DNA of 64,000 nt from DATBGO01 sp963840095 (GCA_963840095.1 CAWIXN010000003.1:1-64000), one strand, 5' to 3'; numbered from the stretch's first letter, positions 26,425-36,329 are shown. Notes: generated from the sequence alone by a model not told the origin. Numbers and translations are program-made.

Positions 26425-28987
26425 GCACGGCGCTGCACGAACGGCCGGCCCCGGCGGGAGCCCGCAACGGGGGCGTTCCCGCCCGCCGTGCCGTGGTCCG
26501 CTGGGCCTGGCGGATGTTCCGTCGTGAGTGGCGCCAGCAGCTGCTGGTCCTGGCGCTCATCGTGGTCGCCGTGGGCGCCACGGTCATCGGGGCAGCGGTG
26601 GCCACCAACACGCCGCCCAAGGCCAACGCCGGGTTCGGGACCGCCGGTGACGCCGCCACCTTCCAGTCGCCCGATCCGCACCTGGCCGCCCAGATCGCCG
26701 CGCTGCAGCATCGCTTCGGCCGGGTCGACGTCATCGAGAACCAGACCGTTGCCATCCCCGGCACGATCAACACCTTCGACCTGCGGGCCCAGAACCCGCA
26801 AGGCCCGTTCGGGCAGCCGATGCTTGCCCTGGTCTCCGGGCACTACCCCACCGGGGCGGGCCAGGTGGCCGTGACGGACGGCGTGGCCTCGGCCTTCAAC
26901 CTCAAGATCGGGGACCTCTGGCGGGCCGGCGGCACGACCCGGCGAGTGGTCGGCATCGTCGAGAACCCGCAGAGCCTGCTGGACGAGTTTGCCCTGGTGA
27001 CGCCCGGCCAGGTCCGCGCGCCGAACCAGGTCACCGTCCTGTTTGACGCGCCGGGGGTGGCCCCGGCCTCGATCGGCCCGAACGTCCAGACGCCTGCTTC
27101 GGCGGCGGCGAGCAACCCGCTCAACCCCGAGACCATCGTGCTGGCCCTGGTGACCATCGCGATGATCCTGATCGCCCTGATGGCCGTGGGGGGCTTTACC
27201 GTGCTCGCGCAGCGCCGGCTGCGCTCGCTCGGGATGCTGGCCTCGATGGGCGCCACGGACAGGCACATCCGGCTGGTCGTGCGGGCCAACGGCGTGGTCG
27301 TGGGGGTCACCGGCGCGCTGATCGGAGCCGCGCTGGGCCTGGCGGCCTGGCTGGCCTACCGGCCCAGCGTCGAGACGAACGCCCACCACGTGATCGGCGT
27401 GTTCCAGCTGCCGTGGCTGGTGATCGCCGCGGCGATGGTCCTCGCCGTACTCGCCACATTCCTTGCCGCCTCCCGGCCGGCCCGGTCCATCACCAGGCTT
27501 CCCATCGTCACAGCCCTGTCCGGACGGCCCGCACCGCCCAAGCAGGTGCACCGCTCCGCGATCCCTGGCGTGGTTCTCCTGGTCATCGCCGGGCTCCTGC
27601 TGTCCTACACCGGCAGCAGCAACGGCAACGGCAGTGGCGCAGCGCCCGCGCTGCTCTTCGGCCTCGTCGCCCTGCTCGTGGCGGTGATCCTGCTGGCCCC
27701 GCTGTTCCTGACCACGATGGGCAGGCTCGGCCGGCACGCCCCGATCGCGGTCCGCCTGGCCCTGCGCGACCTGGCCCGCTACCGGGCCCGCTCGGGCTCG
27801 GCCCTGGCCGCCATCAGCGTCGGCGTGCTGATCGCCGTGCTCATCTGCGTCCTGTCCGCGCAGCGGTTCGGGAACGTCCTCGATTACGCCGGGCCCAACG
27901 TGGCGTCGAACCAGGTCATCGTCTACACGTCCAACGGTCCGGGCAGTGGCGGCGGGCCCAGCGGGCCTGCGGCCGGAAGCACTGCGACCACAGGCACGGC
28001 GAAGTCGATGACGCAGACCGTGCATGCCATCGCTGCCGGGCTCGGCTCCACCGATGTCATCACGCTCGAGCAGACCAGCGCCAATCTCCAGCACGCCGCA
28101 TCCGGGCGTCAGTGGACCGGGCAGATCTACGTCGCCACCCCGCAGCTCCTGCGGGCCTTCGGGATCAAGGCTTCGGACGTCAACCCGGCAGCCGACATCC
28201 TCAGCATGCGGCCAGGCCTGTCCGGCATCTCTGACATGCAGCTTCTGTACAGCAGCGGCGGCGGCCAGAAGAACGGCAGCGGCGGCGGTGCCAGCAGACC
28301 GTCAGTCCCGGGCAGGGCCCCGGCACTGGGCAGGGGACGCAGTCGTATCCCTGCCCCAAGAGCAGCTGCCTGGCCAACCCGGTGATCCAGGAGGTCAGCG
28401 CCCTGCCGTCCGGCACGTCGGCGCCCAACACCGTGATCACCGAGCACGCCATCCATGAGTTCGGCCTGCAGGCCGGCACAGCCGGCTGGCTGATCCAGGC
28501 CCAGCATCCGCCCACCGCCGCGCAGATCAGCAGCGCCCGGGCCACTGCCGAAGCGGCGGGCATGACCATCGAGACGAGGAACAGCATTCCCACGTCAGCG
28601 ACGATCATCAACTGGGCCACCGTCTTCGGGATCTTCCTCGCGCTGGGCATCCTGGCCATGTCGGTGGGCCTCATCCGCAGCGAGACGGCCAGCGACCTGC
28701 GCACCCTGGCCGCCACCGGGGCCAGCAGCCGGACCCGGCGCACCATCACCGCCGCCACCGCCGGGGCGCTCGGCCTGGCCGGCGCGGTGCTCGGCACGGC
28801 GGCGGCCTATGTCGGAGCCATCTCCTACGCGTGGGACAACAAGCTCGACGGCCTCTCCGAGCTCTCCAGCGTCCCCGCGAAGAGCCTGCTGTTCATCCTG
28901 GTCGGCATGCCGCTGATCGCGGCGGTGGTCGGCTGGCTGCTCGCCGGGCGCGAGCCGTCCGCCATCGCTCACCAGCCGATCGAGTGA
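26421..28987 (+). pseudogene. FtsX-like ABC permease, one frameshift
   Basis: Permease of about 850 residues. N-terminal helix (LLVLALIVVAVGATVIGAA), large extracellular MacB-like region, three helices around 27120-27480, a second unit from about 27560, and a C-terminal helix set (ATVFGIFLALGILAMSVGLI, then ALGLAGAVLGTAAAYVG). Near 28288, in a Gly/Ser-rich linker, the frame changes. The expected reading QTVSPGQGPGTGQGTQSYP, then CPKSSCLANPVIQE, leads into 28382-28987. All flanking residues are conserved-looking, so one lost or added base is likely. GTG 28984 of the next gene overlaps its stop. Confidence 0.8.
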
Positions 28988-29877
28988 CCACTGGCACCGG
29001 GATGCGTGAGGACGTGAGCGTCCGGTATGGCCTGCTCGCGCTGCTGAGCGAGGGGCCCAGGGATGGCCCGGAGCTGCACGAAGAGCCGCCGGACGGCGGC
29101 GAGCCGCCGGACGGCGGCCAGGTGCGCACGACGCTGGAAGGGCTCGAGCGCGACGGGCTCGTAGAATCCGGCGGCGCCGGGGCGGACGGCCGGCAGCCGA
29201 GATTGCGGATCACCGCCGACGGGCGGCGGGAGCTGGCCGGGTGGCTGCGCACGCCCCCGGACCTGGCCTCGGCGCCCCATGATGAGCTGGCGACGAAGAT
29301 CCTGGCGGCCCGGCGGGTGGCGGACACCGACGTGCATGAGGTGATCCAGGTGCACCGCCGGCACCTGGTGGAGCTGATGCAGCAGTGGACCCGGATCAAG
29401 CAGGACAGCGCCGGTCACGATCTGGGCGCGGCGCTGGCGGTCGACGCGGAATTGTTCCGGCTGGACTCGGTCATCCGGTGGCTGGACGCGGCCGACAGCC
29501 ACCTCGAGCGCGCCGTCGGCGACCTGTCCCGGGCGGTCACGTCGGCGGTCGATGACGGCATGCGGATTTCTGACGCCGACCGGGAGCGCGCCACGCTCCG
29601 GCTGCGCGAGCACTACGCGGAGGGCCTGGTGACGCGCGAGGAACTGGACGAGCGGGTCACGGCGGCGCTGAGTGCCAGGATCGTCGGTGACCTGCGCCGC
29701 ATTATGGCCGACCTTCCCGAGCCCGGGCCGGCCGGGCCGCTGGCTCCGTCACGGGCCCGGCCGCCGGCCCGGTCACCGGCGCCGTCGCCGGCCCGGACGC
29801 AGGCCCGGTCACCGGCTCGGCCGCCGCCGCCGGGCGCAGTCGCTGCCGCCTGGTGCTGGTGGATGCGTCGCCGCTGA
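28984..29877 (+). CDS. PadR-like protein fused to DUF1707
   Basis: 297 residues from GTG 28984, which overlaps the permease stop. Residues 8-175 are a clear paralogue of the PadR protein at 25124 (shared DVHEVIQVHRRHLVELMQQW and LDSVIRWLDAADSHLERA). The wing-helix core, however, is replaced by EEPPDGGEPPDGGQVRTT, so the recognition helix is damaged. Residues 190-245 are DUF1707 (GMRISDADRERATLRLREHY, then EELDERVTAALSAR), a short domain often found near membrane proteins. A Pro/Arg/Ser tail ends it. It may be a partner or antagonist of the first PadR rather than a DNA binder. Confidence 0.75.
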   Translation: MTTGTGMREDVSVRYGLLALLSEGPRDGPELHEEPPDGGEPPDGGQVRTTLEGLERDGLVESGGAGADGRQPRLRITADGRRELAGWLRTPPDLASAPHDELATKILAARRVADTDVHEVIQVHRRHLVELMQQWTRIKQDSAGHDLGAALAVDAELFRLDSVIRWLDAADSHLERAVGDLSRAVTSAVDDGMRISDADRERATLRLREHYAEGLVTREELDERVTAALSARIVGDLRRIMADLPEPGPAGPLAPSRARPPARSPAPSPARTQARSPARPPPPGAVAAAWCWWMRRR

Positions 29878-29896
29878 CGGCCGGGCCTGGCGAGGG

Positions 29897-30655
29897 TTAC
29901 CGCTCCTGCTCGGTGGGGCGGATCAGCATCTCGTTCACCGCGACGTGCCGTGGCCGGGTGACGATGTACATGATCGCGTCGGCGATGTCGCCCGCCTCCA
30001 TCAGCTGCCCGAACTGGTTCCGCATGCCCTCGAGCACCTCAGGCCGGTTGTGGCTGGCCAGCTCCGTCGCGGTAGCGCCCGGCTCGACCAGCGAGACGCG
30101 CACGTATCGCCTGGTCACCTCCTGGCGCAGGGCCTCGCTGAACGCGCCGACGCCGTGCTTGGTGAGGTTGTAGACGCCGCTGCCGTTGCGGGCCACCCGT
30201 CCGGCCACCGAGCTGATGTTCACCATGTCGGCGACCTGGCGGGGGCTGTCCTGCGCGGCGCGGAGCAGGTGAGGCAGCGCCGCGTGCGCGCAGTAGAGCA
30301 GGCCGAGCACGTTGAGGTCGACCATCCGCTGCCACTCCGACAGGGGCGCGCCGACCGCGGGGCCGAGCAGCATCACGCCGGCGTTGTTGATGAGGATGTC
30401 CAGCCGGCCCAGCTCGGCGACCGTGCGCTCAACGGTCCCGCTTGCCTGCTGCTCGTCGGTGACGTCGGACTCCAGCACCAGCGCGGTCCCGCCCTGGGCC
30501 CGGATATCGGCGGCGAGCGCGTCCAGCCGGTCCCGGCGGCGCGCCGCCAGCGCCACGGCCGCGCCCTGGTCGGCCAGCGCGGCGGCCGTGGCGGCGCCGA
30601 TACCGCTCGACGCCCCGGTCACCAGCGCGACAGTGCTGCCCAGTACTGGCTTCAT
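29897..30655 (-). CDS. Short-chain dehydrogenase/reductase
   Basis: 252 residues. NAD(P)-binding TGASSGIGAATA, NNAGVML, catalytic Ser in VNISSVAGR, YNLTK (Tyr/Lys) and VEPGATATELAS. This is the classical SDR of the YdfG/clavulanate-dehydrogenase-like group; the substrate cannot be told. ATG 30655 has GGAGAGG upstream. It stands alone, convergent with the PadR/DUF1707 gene. Confidence 0.88.
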   Translation of the reverse strand: MKPVLGSTVALVTGASSGIGAATAAALADQGAAVALAARRRDRLDALAADIRAQGGTALVLESDVTDEQQASGTVERTVAELGRLDILINNAGVMLLGPAVGAPLSEWQRMVDLNVLGLLYCAHAALPHLLRAAQDSPRQVADMVNISSVAGRVARNGSGVYNLTKHGVGAFSEALRQEVTRRYVRVSLVEPGATATELASHNRPEVLEGMRNQFGQLMEAGDIADAIMYIVTRPRHVAVNEMLIRPTEQER

Positions 30656-30714
30656 AGCAAACTCACCTCTCCGCTCATCGAGCCAGCCGCTCCGGCAGCC
30701 TAGCGCGACCGGCG

Positions 30715-31839
30715 TCAGCCGCCGGGGCGCAGGCCCCCGGGCGCGGCGGGCTGGCCGTCCGGGTGCTCGGGGGTGCGGTTGACTATCCTCCGGGGCTCGA
30801 AGGGCCTCCATGCGTGGCGGCGCGGACCCGACCAGCGGGCCGGGACGGCGTCGAGGCCCGAGGCCAGCTTGTAGGCGGCCGCCTCGTAGTTGATCCGCCA
30901 GCCCCGGAAATGCGGCCACGCTTCCTCGGCGGTCCGCTCGACGGGGAACCCGGCCGACGTGATCCGCTCCCAGCCCTGCAGGAATTCCTCCCGGCTCAGC
31001 CGGATCGGGTCGTCGGGCCGCGGATCCTCGTCGATCGGGATCCGCAGCGTGCGGGTCAGCTTGCGCAGGCAGTTGAAACCCATCTGCAGGCAGAGCCGGG
31101 CCGTGATGGGCGCGCTGGCCGGGCACGCCGCCAGGTGCAGGGCGGCGGCGTCCAGCACGGCCAGCAGCGAGATGACCCAGGAGCTGTGCGGCTCGGGACT
31201 CCGGAAACGCAGCAGCGACGGGTAGCTCGAATGGGACTCGGCCACGTCGGCCGACCAGCGCTCCCAGCCCTGGTAAATGACCGTCAGCTGCTCGACGCCT
31301 TGCGCTATCTGCGCCCTGGCCAGCAGTTCCGGCCCCCACGCCGGGCTGCCAGCGCGCGGGCCGAGCAGCGTCACCTCCGTTTCGCGGCGGTTGTAGGCCG
31401 CGTACAGCGTGGGCAGGTAGGCAATCTGAAGGGCGACGATGATCAGTCCCGAGGCGGCCGCGAGGAAATCGGCGACGGTCGGCCCGGTGCCGCTCCTGGC
31501 GGTGAAGCCGAGGGTGAACAGCGATGAGCCTGATTCGCGGAGCGCATCATCGAAGCTTCCCCCCGGCAGCCACAGCAGGAGGGCGTAGCCGACCAGGAAT
31601 CCGGCCAGCCAGATGAACAGCAGCACGCCGAGGGTGACGACCGGCTGGCTGGCCAGCATGGCGTCACGCCGCTCCCATGACCGCACCAGGCGGCCGGCGG
31701 CGCTGTACACCCGGTCGATATGCCGGTCGACGACCTTGATGAACCCGACCCGGCCGCGGGGGATGACCAGGGTGACGGTCACGTTCACCCACACGGCGGC
31801 GACGATCAGGACCCCCAGGACCGCTGCTGTGACTCGCAC
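30715..31839 (-). CDS. Ion-channel-like membrane protein
   Basis: 374 residues. Three N-terminal helices (AAVLGVLIVAAVWVNVTVTL; PVVTLGVLLFIWLAGFLVGY; FLAAASGLIIVALQIAYLP). Between helices 2 and 3 is a re-entrant SSLFTLGFTARSGTG, resembling the pore loop of two-helix potassium channels, although the TxGYGD signature is not kept. The long cytoplasmic domain contains RRETEVTLLGPRAGSP. Start GTG 31839. Function is inferred only from topology. Confidence 0.5.
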   Translation of the reverse strand: MRVTAAVLGVLIVAAVWVNVTVTLVIPRGRVGFIKVVDRHIDRVYSAAGRLVRSWERRDAMLASQPVVTLGVLLFIWLAGFLVGYALLLWLPGGSFDDALRESGSSLFTLGFTARSGTGPTVADFLAAASGLIIVALQIAYLPTLYAAYNRRETEVTLLGPRAGSPAWGPELLARAQIAQGVEQLTVIYQGWERWSADVAESHSSYPSLLRFRSPEPHSSWVISLLAVLDAAALHLAACPASAPITARLCLQMGFNCLRKLTRTLRIPIDEDPRPDDPIRLSREEFLQGWERITSAGFPVERTAEEAWPHFRGWRINYEAAAYKLASGLDAVPARWSGPRRHAWRPFEPRRIVNRTPEHPDGQPAAPGGLRPGG

Positions 31840-31881
31840 GCCCCGATGCTAGAGGCATGACCGTCTGAGCCGGCCGGTGAC

Positions 31882-32928
31882 GTGACGCTGGGAAAGAGCG
31901 CCGCCGGATGGGGCCTGACCGGCCAGGTGTCCGGGTACTTCTACCGGGTGACCAGCGGCCAGGGTGAGGGATCCGGTGACAGGCTGCGGCCGATGCTGGC
32001 CGTCGCCGGCCCGGCGCCGGCCGGCCGGGGCTGGGCGTTCGAGATGAAGTGGGACGGGGTCCGGGCCCTGGCGCAGGTGAACGGCGGCCGGGTGCGGCTG
32101 GTCTCGCGCACCGGCGGTGATATGACCGGCGCCTACCCTGAGCTGCAGGGCCTGGCCGCCGCGGTCGGCCGGCAGGCGGTGCTGGACGGGGAGATCGTGG
32201 CCTTCGGCGGGGAGGCGTGGCCGAGTTTCGAGGCACTGGCCGCGCGGATGCACGTCAGCTCGCCGGCCCGCGCGGCGCGGCTGGCCAGCGAGATTCCGGT
32301 GAGCTTCCTGGCCTTCGATCTGCTCTGCCTGGACGGGACGCTGCTGTTGGATACCCCGTACCAGCAGCGCCGCGAGGCGCTGGAGAGCCTGGGCCTGCAG
32401 GGGCGTCACTGGCAGACGCCGCCCGCGTTCACCGGACAGGACGGCGCGGACCTGCTGGCCGTCTCCCGCCAGCAGGGCCTGGAAGGCGTGGTCGCCAAGC
32501 GGCTGGCCTCCCGGTACGAGCCTGGCCGGCGCTCCCCGGCCTGGGTGAAGATCAAGAATGTCCGCCGGCAGGAGGTGGTGATCGGCGGCTGGCAGCCGGG
32601 GGCCGGTGGCCGGGCCGGGCAGATCGGCTCGCTGCTGATCGGCGTGTATGGACCGGGCGGGCTGGAGTTCGCCGGTCATGTGGGCACCGGGTTCACCCAG
32701 CAGGCCCTGGCCCTGCTCGGCCGGCGGCTGGCGCCGCTGCGCCAGGACGTCTCCCCGTTCGACGTCCCGGTCCCTCGCGAGCAAGCCCGTACCGCGATCT
32801 GGGTGCAGCCGCGGCTGGTGGCCGAGGTGGAGTTCGCCCGCTGGACCGCCGAGGGGCGGATGCGCGCCGCCTCCTACAAGGGCCTGCGCGACGACAAGGA
32901 CCCCGGCGAGGTCACCCGTGAGCCCTGA
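31882..32928 (+). CDS. ATP-dependent DNA ligase (LigC/LigD ligase-domain type)
   Basis: About 348 residues. Adenylation motif FEMKWDGVRA (Lys nucleophile), SRTGGDMTGAYPEL (motif Ia region), VLDGEIVAF (motif III), FLAFDLLCLDG, EGVVAKRLASRYEPGRRSP (motif IV) and WVKIKN (motif V). An OB-fold follows. Start GTG 31882 is used; GTG 31948 is nearer to the conserved LRPMLA. These ligases work in end-joining or repair with Ku and LigD polymerase, but neither is in the window. It is divergent from the channel-like gene. Confidence 0.88.
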   Translation: MTLGKSAAGWGLTGQVSGYFYRVTSGQGEGSGDRLRPMLAVAGPAPAGRGWAFEMKWDGVRALAQVNGGRVRLVSRTGGDMTGAYPELQGLAAAVGRQAVLDGEIVAFGGEAWPSFEALAARMHVSSPARAARLASEIPVSFLAFDLLCLDGTLLLDTPYQQRREALESLGLQGRHWQTPPAFTGQDGADLLAVSRQQGLEGVVAKRLASRYEPGRRSPAWVKIKNVRRQEVVIGGWQPGAGGRAGQIGSLLIGVYGPGGLEFAGHVGTGFTQQALALLGRRLAPLRQDVSPFDVPVPREQARTAIWVQPRLVAEVEFARWTAEGRMRAASYKGLRDDKDPGEVTREP

Positions 32929-33060
32929 TGAGGCCACGGAGACCTGACTTAACACGCGCGGGCGTCAGGACGGTACCGCACATGCCGAAAGAGCGCGTGG
33001 TCGGTGCGCTGCGCACGGACCGGGACCGGGTGCTGCCAGCCGATCCGTCCGCGCGGGCCT

Positions 33061-33825
33061 TCAGGGCCAGCGGCTGGCTGTTTCCCTGCCGTTGCCGTGG
33101 CGGCTGGATCTGTCATCTGTTCCGGGTGCGATGGCTACGATGCCGAGCACCGCGGCCAGCGGGGTGACCAGTGCGATGAAGTCGGAGGCGGCGAGGCTGC
33201 CCAGGGCCACGAGGGCGCCGGCGAATCCGGTGATCAGTACGGCGACGGCTGTCAGGCCCCAGGCCTGCAGGAACAGCCGCGGCGTGCCGGGCGGCGGGAG
33301 GGTCGTCAGGTCCGCTACGGCGGTGACGGGTTTCGTGGCGCGGTGTTCGGTGAGGCCCTCGCGGACCCGCGCGGTGATCGTGAGGCTGCCGGGCTGGTCG
33401 GCGACCATGAGCAGTTCGTCGGGGTGGGCCGGGTCGGGAGCTTGCGACACCGAGCCGCCCCCGGCCGCCCACGACACGAGTTTCTGGCTGCCGGAGGGCC
33501 GCACGCGGTAGCGGGCCTGCTCGCCGGTGACCACCGTTGCTGGCCCGTCGATGACCACCGGCGGCGCGGGCCCGGCGCCGTTGACTCCGCTGACGTCCGG
33601 GCGGGCGGCGTGGGGGCCGCTGCCCGCGTCCGCGCCGCGGCCGGCCGGGCCCGGTTCCGGGGTGACGATGAGCTGACGGCGGGCCAGTTGCCCGGCCAGC
33701 CGGATCTGGCGCGCGTGCACGTTCCAGGCCATGGCCACCACCGCGCCCGCGAGCCCGGCGGCTCCGAGCCCGAGCAGGGCGGCGACCGCGGGGTGACTGG
33801 CACCGGCGGCTGCGGCTGCGAGCAT
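33061..33825 (-). CDS. Membrane protein with Ig-like extracytoplasmic domain
   Basis: 254 residues, family not recognised. An N-terminal helix (ALLGLGAAGLAGAVVAMAW) is followed by a region with beta-rich features (ARYRVRPSGSQKLVSWAAGG; LLMVADQPGSLTITARVREG) that looks like an immunoglobulin-like fold. Two C-terminal helices follow (LTAVAVLITGFAGALVALGS; FIALVTPLAAVLGIVAIAPG). ATG 33825 has AAGGCAGG upstream. It is on the same strand as the envelope genes 34107-37621 and may belong with them. Confidence 0.6.
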   Translation of the reverse strand: MLAAAAAGASHPAVAALLGLGAAGLAGAVVAMAWNVHARQIRLAGQLARRQLIVTPEPGPAGRGADAGSGPHAARPDVSGVNGAGPAPPVVIDGPATVVTGEQARYRVRPSGSQKLVSWAAGGGSVSQAPDPAHPDELLMVADQPGSLTITARVREGLTEHRATKPVTAVADLTTLPPPGTPRLFLQAWGLTAVAVLITGFAGALVALGSLAASDFIALVTPLAAVLGIVAIAPGTDDRSSRHGNGRETASRWP

Positions 33826-34106
33826 GTGGCCTGCCTTAATAGCCTGAGCGAGTCTCCTGGGTCACGTTGATATCCAAACATATAATCGAACATGCTGGAA
33901 CCCGTCATCACCTTTCGATAGAACTTACGACCGGTCGGCACCGCGCTCGCGTGAGTGATGCCGACCAGGCCGAGCAGGAGCCACTGGGTAGATCTCCGCG
34001 GCCGCCCATTGCTGGGTGGTCACGCTGGAGGCGATGCCGCGCTTGACTCCGCGGGCGGCTTGCCCGGCTCGAAGCTGCCGGGCATCGAATAGGTAACCGG
34101 GCTGCC
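33826..34106. other. Intergenic region, 281 nt
   Basis: No supported gene. An AT-rich stretch at 33868-33892 (TATATG-like on the minus strand) could hold a promoter for the gene at 33825. Confidence 0.4.
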
Positions 34107-35306
34107 TCAGAGCCTGGTGACGATAACGGAGCGGTTGTGCTCCGCAGGTCCGGGCAGCAGGGTGCCACCGGGGCCCTGATCGTTCTGGTAGCCGGGGAAC
34201 CTCCAGCCGAGCCCTATGGTACGGATCTGGCCGGCGGCCGCGCCGAGCCGCAGGAGCACAGCCTTAACGGTGCTGGCCCGGGCGCGCGCGAGCACGATAG
34301 CCGCGCTGAGGTAACCCCAGTGGGCGGTGGTCCCGGTCAGCTTGATCTTGGCCGTCGGATTGGCGATCAGGTAGCTGGCAAGACGCCGTAGGGCTCTGGC
34401 GGCCGCCGCTGGCGCGCGGAACACGGCCGTGTTGGGCAGGAAGCCCACCGGCCCGCTGTCCGGGAACACGTAGGTACTGTCGGACGGGCTCCAGCCGGCC
34501 TGCTGGGCTATCGGCACGGTCGCGACCGGCGGGACGCCAGACGGCGCGGCGCCATCACGCGGCGTCGGGTCCACCCGTACGGCGGCCGCCCCGCCGGCCT
34601 TCGCGATCGCCGACCAGGTGGCGATCAAGCTGGCCTGCTGGCTGATGCTCAGCGGCTCCTGGGGCGGTGCGGTGTCGCCGATGCCGACCAGCACGACCAC
34701 TATGCCCTTGAGGTCGGGCAGTTCATGCGCGCTGGTCAGGAACGCCACGGCGTTCGCGGGACTGGCATCGAGCGTCCCGGGCTGCCGGAAGTTGACTGCC
34801 CCGGTCTCCTGCAGCCCGGAGTCCTCCAGGAACACTGTCCCGCCATGGGGGCATGCGGCCCGGACCGCTCGCCCGGCCATGTCCAGCGCCTGCAGGACGT
34901 CAGCGTGCGGATACCTCGCCCGGACCCGGGTGACTGCGGTGGCGATCTCGGCCAGGTAGCTGGCGCGGTCGGAGTCGAGAGCAGCGCTGTTGCCGGCTCC
35001 CGGATCGCTGAAGGCTGATCCGGCTAGCAGCTCGGGCCTGCCGTCGACATCAACGATGCCGATGGCGGATCCAGCGTCGACGGCTTGGACGGCGGCCGCT
35101 TGCATCATGCCGGTGAGTGCGGGCAGGGGACTGTCTTCTCGTCCGGAGACGGCGAAGACGACCGGGCCGGTCTTCGTGCAGACGGCGGGCATCGCTGGCG
35201 CGGACGAAAGCCCGGCCTTCGTCTGGCCCGGTCCTCCGCAGGCGGCAACGGTCAGTACCACGACAGCGGCCGCGGCAGCAGCGAGCGAGCAGTTCATGCT
35301 GCGCAT
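34107..35306 (-). CDS. Lipoprotein with C-terminal OmpA-like domain
   Basis: 399 residues. The signal peptide ends in the lipobox VAAC (LAAAAAAVVVLTVAAC). The middle part has a von Willebrand/secreted-hydrolase-like feel (VVFAVSGREDSPLPALTGMM; GIVVVLVGIGD). The C-terminal 110 residues resemble an OmpA peptidoglycan-binding fold: VGFLPNTAVFRA, ALRRLASYLIANPTAKIKLT, ARASTVKAVLLRLGA and RTIGLGW, ending in NRSVIVTRL. The chosen ATG 35306 has AAGGAGGAG upstream. It is probably anchored outside the membrane and touches the cell wall. Confidence 0.7.
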   Translation of the reverse strand: MRSMNCSLAAAAAAVVVLTVAACGGPGQTKAGLSSAPAMPAVCTKTGPVVFAVSGREDSPLPALTGMMQAAAVQAVDAGSAIGIVDVDGRPELLAGSAFSDPGAGNSAALDSDRASYLAEIATAVTRVRARYPHADVLQALDMAGRAVRAACPHGGTVFLEDSGLQETGAVNFRQPGTLDASPANAVAFLTSAHELPDLKGIVVVLVGIGDTAPPQEPLSISQQASLIATWSAIAKAGGAAAVRVDPTPRDGAAPSGVPPVATVPIAQQAGWSPSDSTYVFPDSGPVGFLPNTAVFRAPAAAARALRRLASYLIANPTAKIKLTGTTAHWGYLSAAIVLARARASTVKAVLLRLGAAAGQIRTIGLGWRFPGYQNDQGPGGTLLPGPAEHNRSVIVTRL

Positions 35307-35480
35307 GTTGGGCTCCTCCTTCCGTCCTGGGCTAGCAGGGCTTAGCGCGGCCACGAGGGGATGCGGTGCATCCTCTGTGCGTCAGGTCCAGGTCCAGGTC
35401 AGTGTCCGCTGGCAAGCCAGCCAGACCAGGCCTGACGTGCACTGCTGATGGAGCCAGCCAGGGCCGGCGGTTCACGGGGC

Positions 35481-36329
35481 TCAGCCCGCTTCGATGCTGG
35501 GGGGCGGGGGAAGGGCCGCGAGCGGCGGAGGCGCCGGAAGCTCGGGTACCGGCCCGGTCTCAGTGATCCCCGTCTTGGCCGGATCCCGCATCCGCGCGGC
35601 CATGAGCAGGCGCGCATAGTTCGCAGCCTCGGCGCCTAGCGCCTTCCTAGCGGTGATTGCGGCCGAGCGCCGGTGGTCTTCGCGGACCAGCTCGCCGGCG
35701 TGGTGCTCGACCGCCGAGCGTGCTCGGCTCAGCCTGGCTTCGGCCGCCGCGGTCCGGTGCACCTGCTGCAGATGCAGCTTGTCGAGCCGCCGGTAAGCGG
35801 AGTACTCGGGATTGTGCAGCCGCTCCGCCTCGAACGCCGTGCAGGCGCCGCTGATCAGATAGACGGAGCCGAAGAACAAGGCGACCAGAATCTGATGCCC
35901 AGGAGCCGGGACTGATGCGCCGCCGAGCTGCGTACTTCCGAATGCGGGGACGGCCGTGCCAGTGTCCAGCCACCGGACGAGGAACATCGCCGCTCCCAGC
36001 GCCAGCCAGACAGCCGCCGCGGCGGTGACGGCGAAGGTGGCATAGAGGGTGTCGTGGCGCCGCCGGATCGCGACCGCGATTCCGGCGCCAGCCGCTGCCA
36101 CCAGCGCCATTGATGTCGCACCGACAGCCATGAGCCACGACAGCGGCTCCGCCTGGCGCAGCAGGAGGTCGAGTGTGCTCTTGAACGCCACGGTATCGGT
36201 GAGCGCTCCGGCGAGAACCAGCACGCCGACGGCGATAAGCGCGCCCCCGCCGCGGCCCGCGAGCAGATGCGGAGCGTGCCAGCCGCGCTGTGCTGGGGTC
36301 GTCTGGGCGCGATGTGTGTCAGTAGTCAT
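35481..36329 (-). CDS. Four-helix membrane protein with C-terminal coiled coil
   Basis: 282 residues, no known family. Four helices: GGALIAVGVLVLAGALTDTV, LSWLMAVGATSMALVAAAGA, FAVTAAAAVWLALGAAMFLV and ILVALFFGSVYLISGAC. A long charged helical segment follows (TAAAEARLSRARSAVEHHAG and on), with a Pro-rich tail (PELPAPPPLAALPPPPS). ATG 36329 has GAGGAGG. It lies 10 nt after the 36340 gene, so the two are co-transcribed. Confidence 0.65.
   Translation of the reverse strand: MTTDTHRAQTTPAQRGWHAPHLLAGRGGGALIAVGVLVLAGALTDTVAFKSTLDLLLRQAEPLSWLMAVGATSMALVAAAGAGIAVAIRRRHDTLYATFAVTAAAAVWLALGAAMFLVRWLDTGTAVPAFGSTQLGGASVPAPGHQILVALFFGSVYLISGACTAFEAERLHNPEYSAYRRLDKLHLQQVHRTAAAEARLSRARSAVEHHAGELVREDHRRSAAITARKALGAEAANYARLLMAARMRDPAKTGITETGPVPELPAPPPLAALPPPPSIEAG

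Noticed and set aside
25737..28094. A 785-codon minus-strand open frame
   Set aside because: It lies opposite the ABC ATPase and permease, which have clear motifs; its own sequence is Gln/Arg/Gly-rich with no family.
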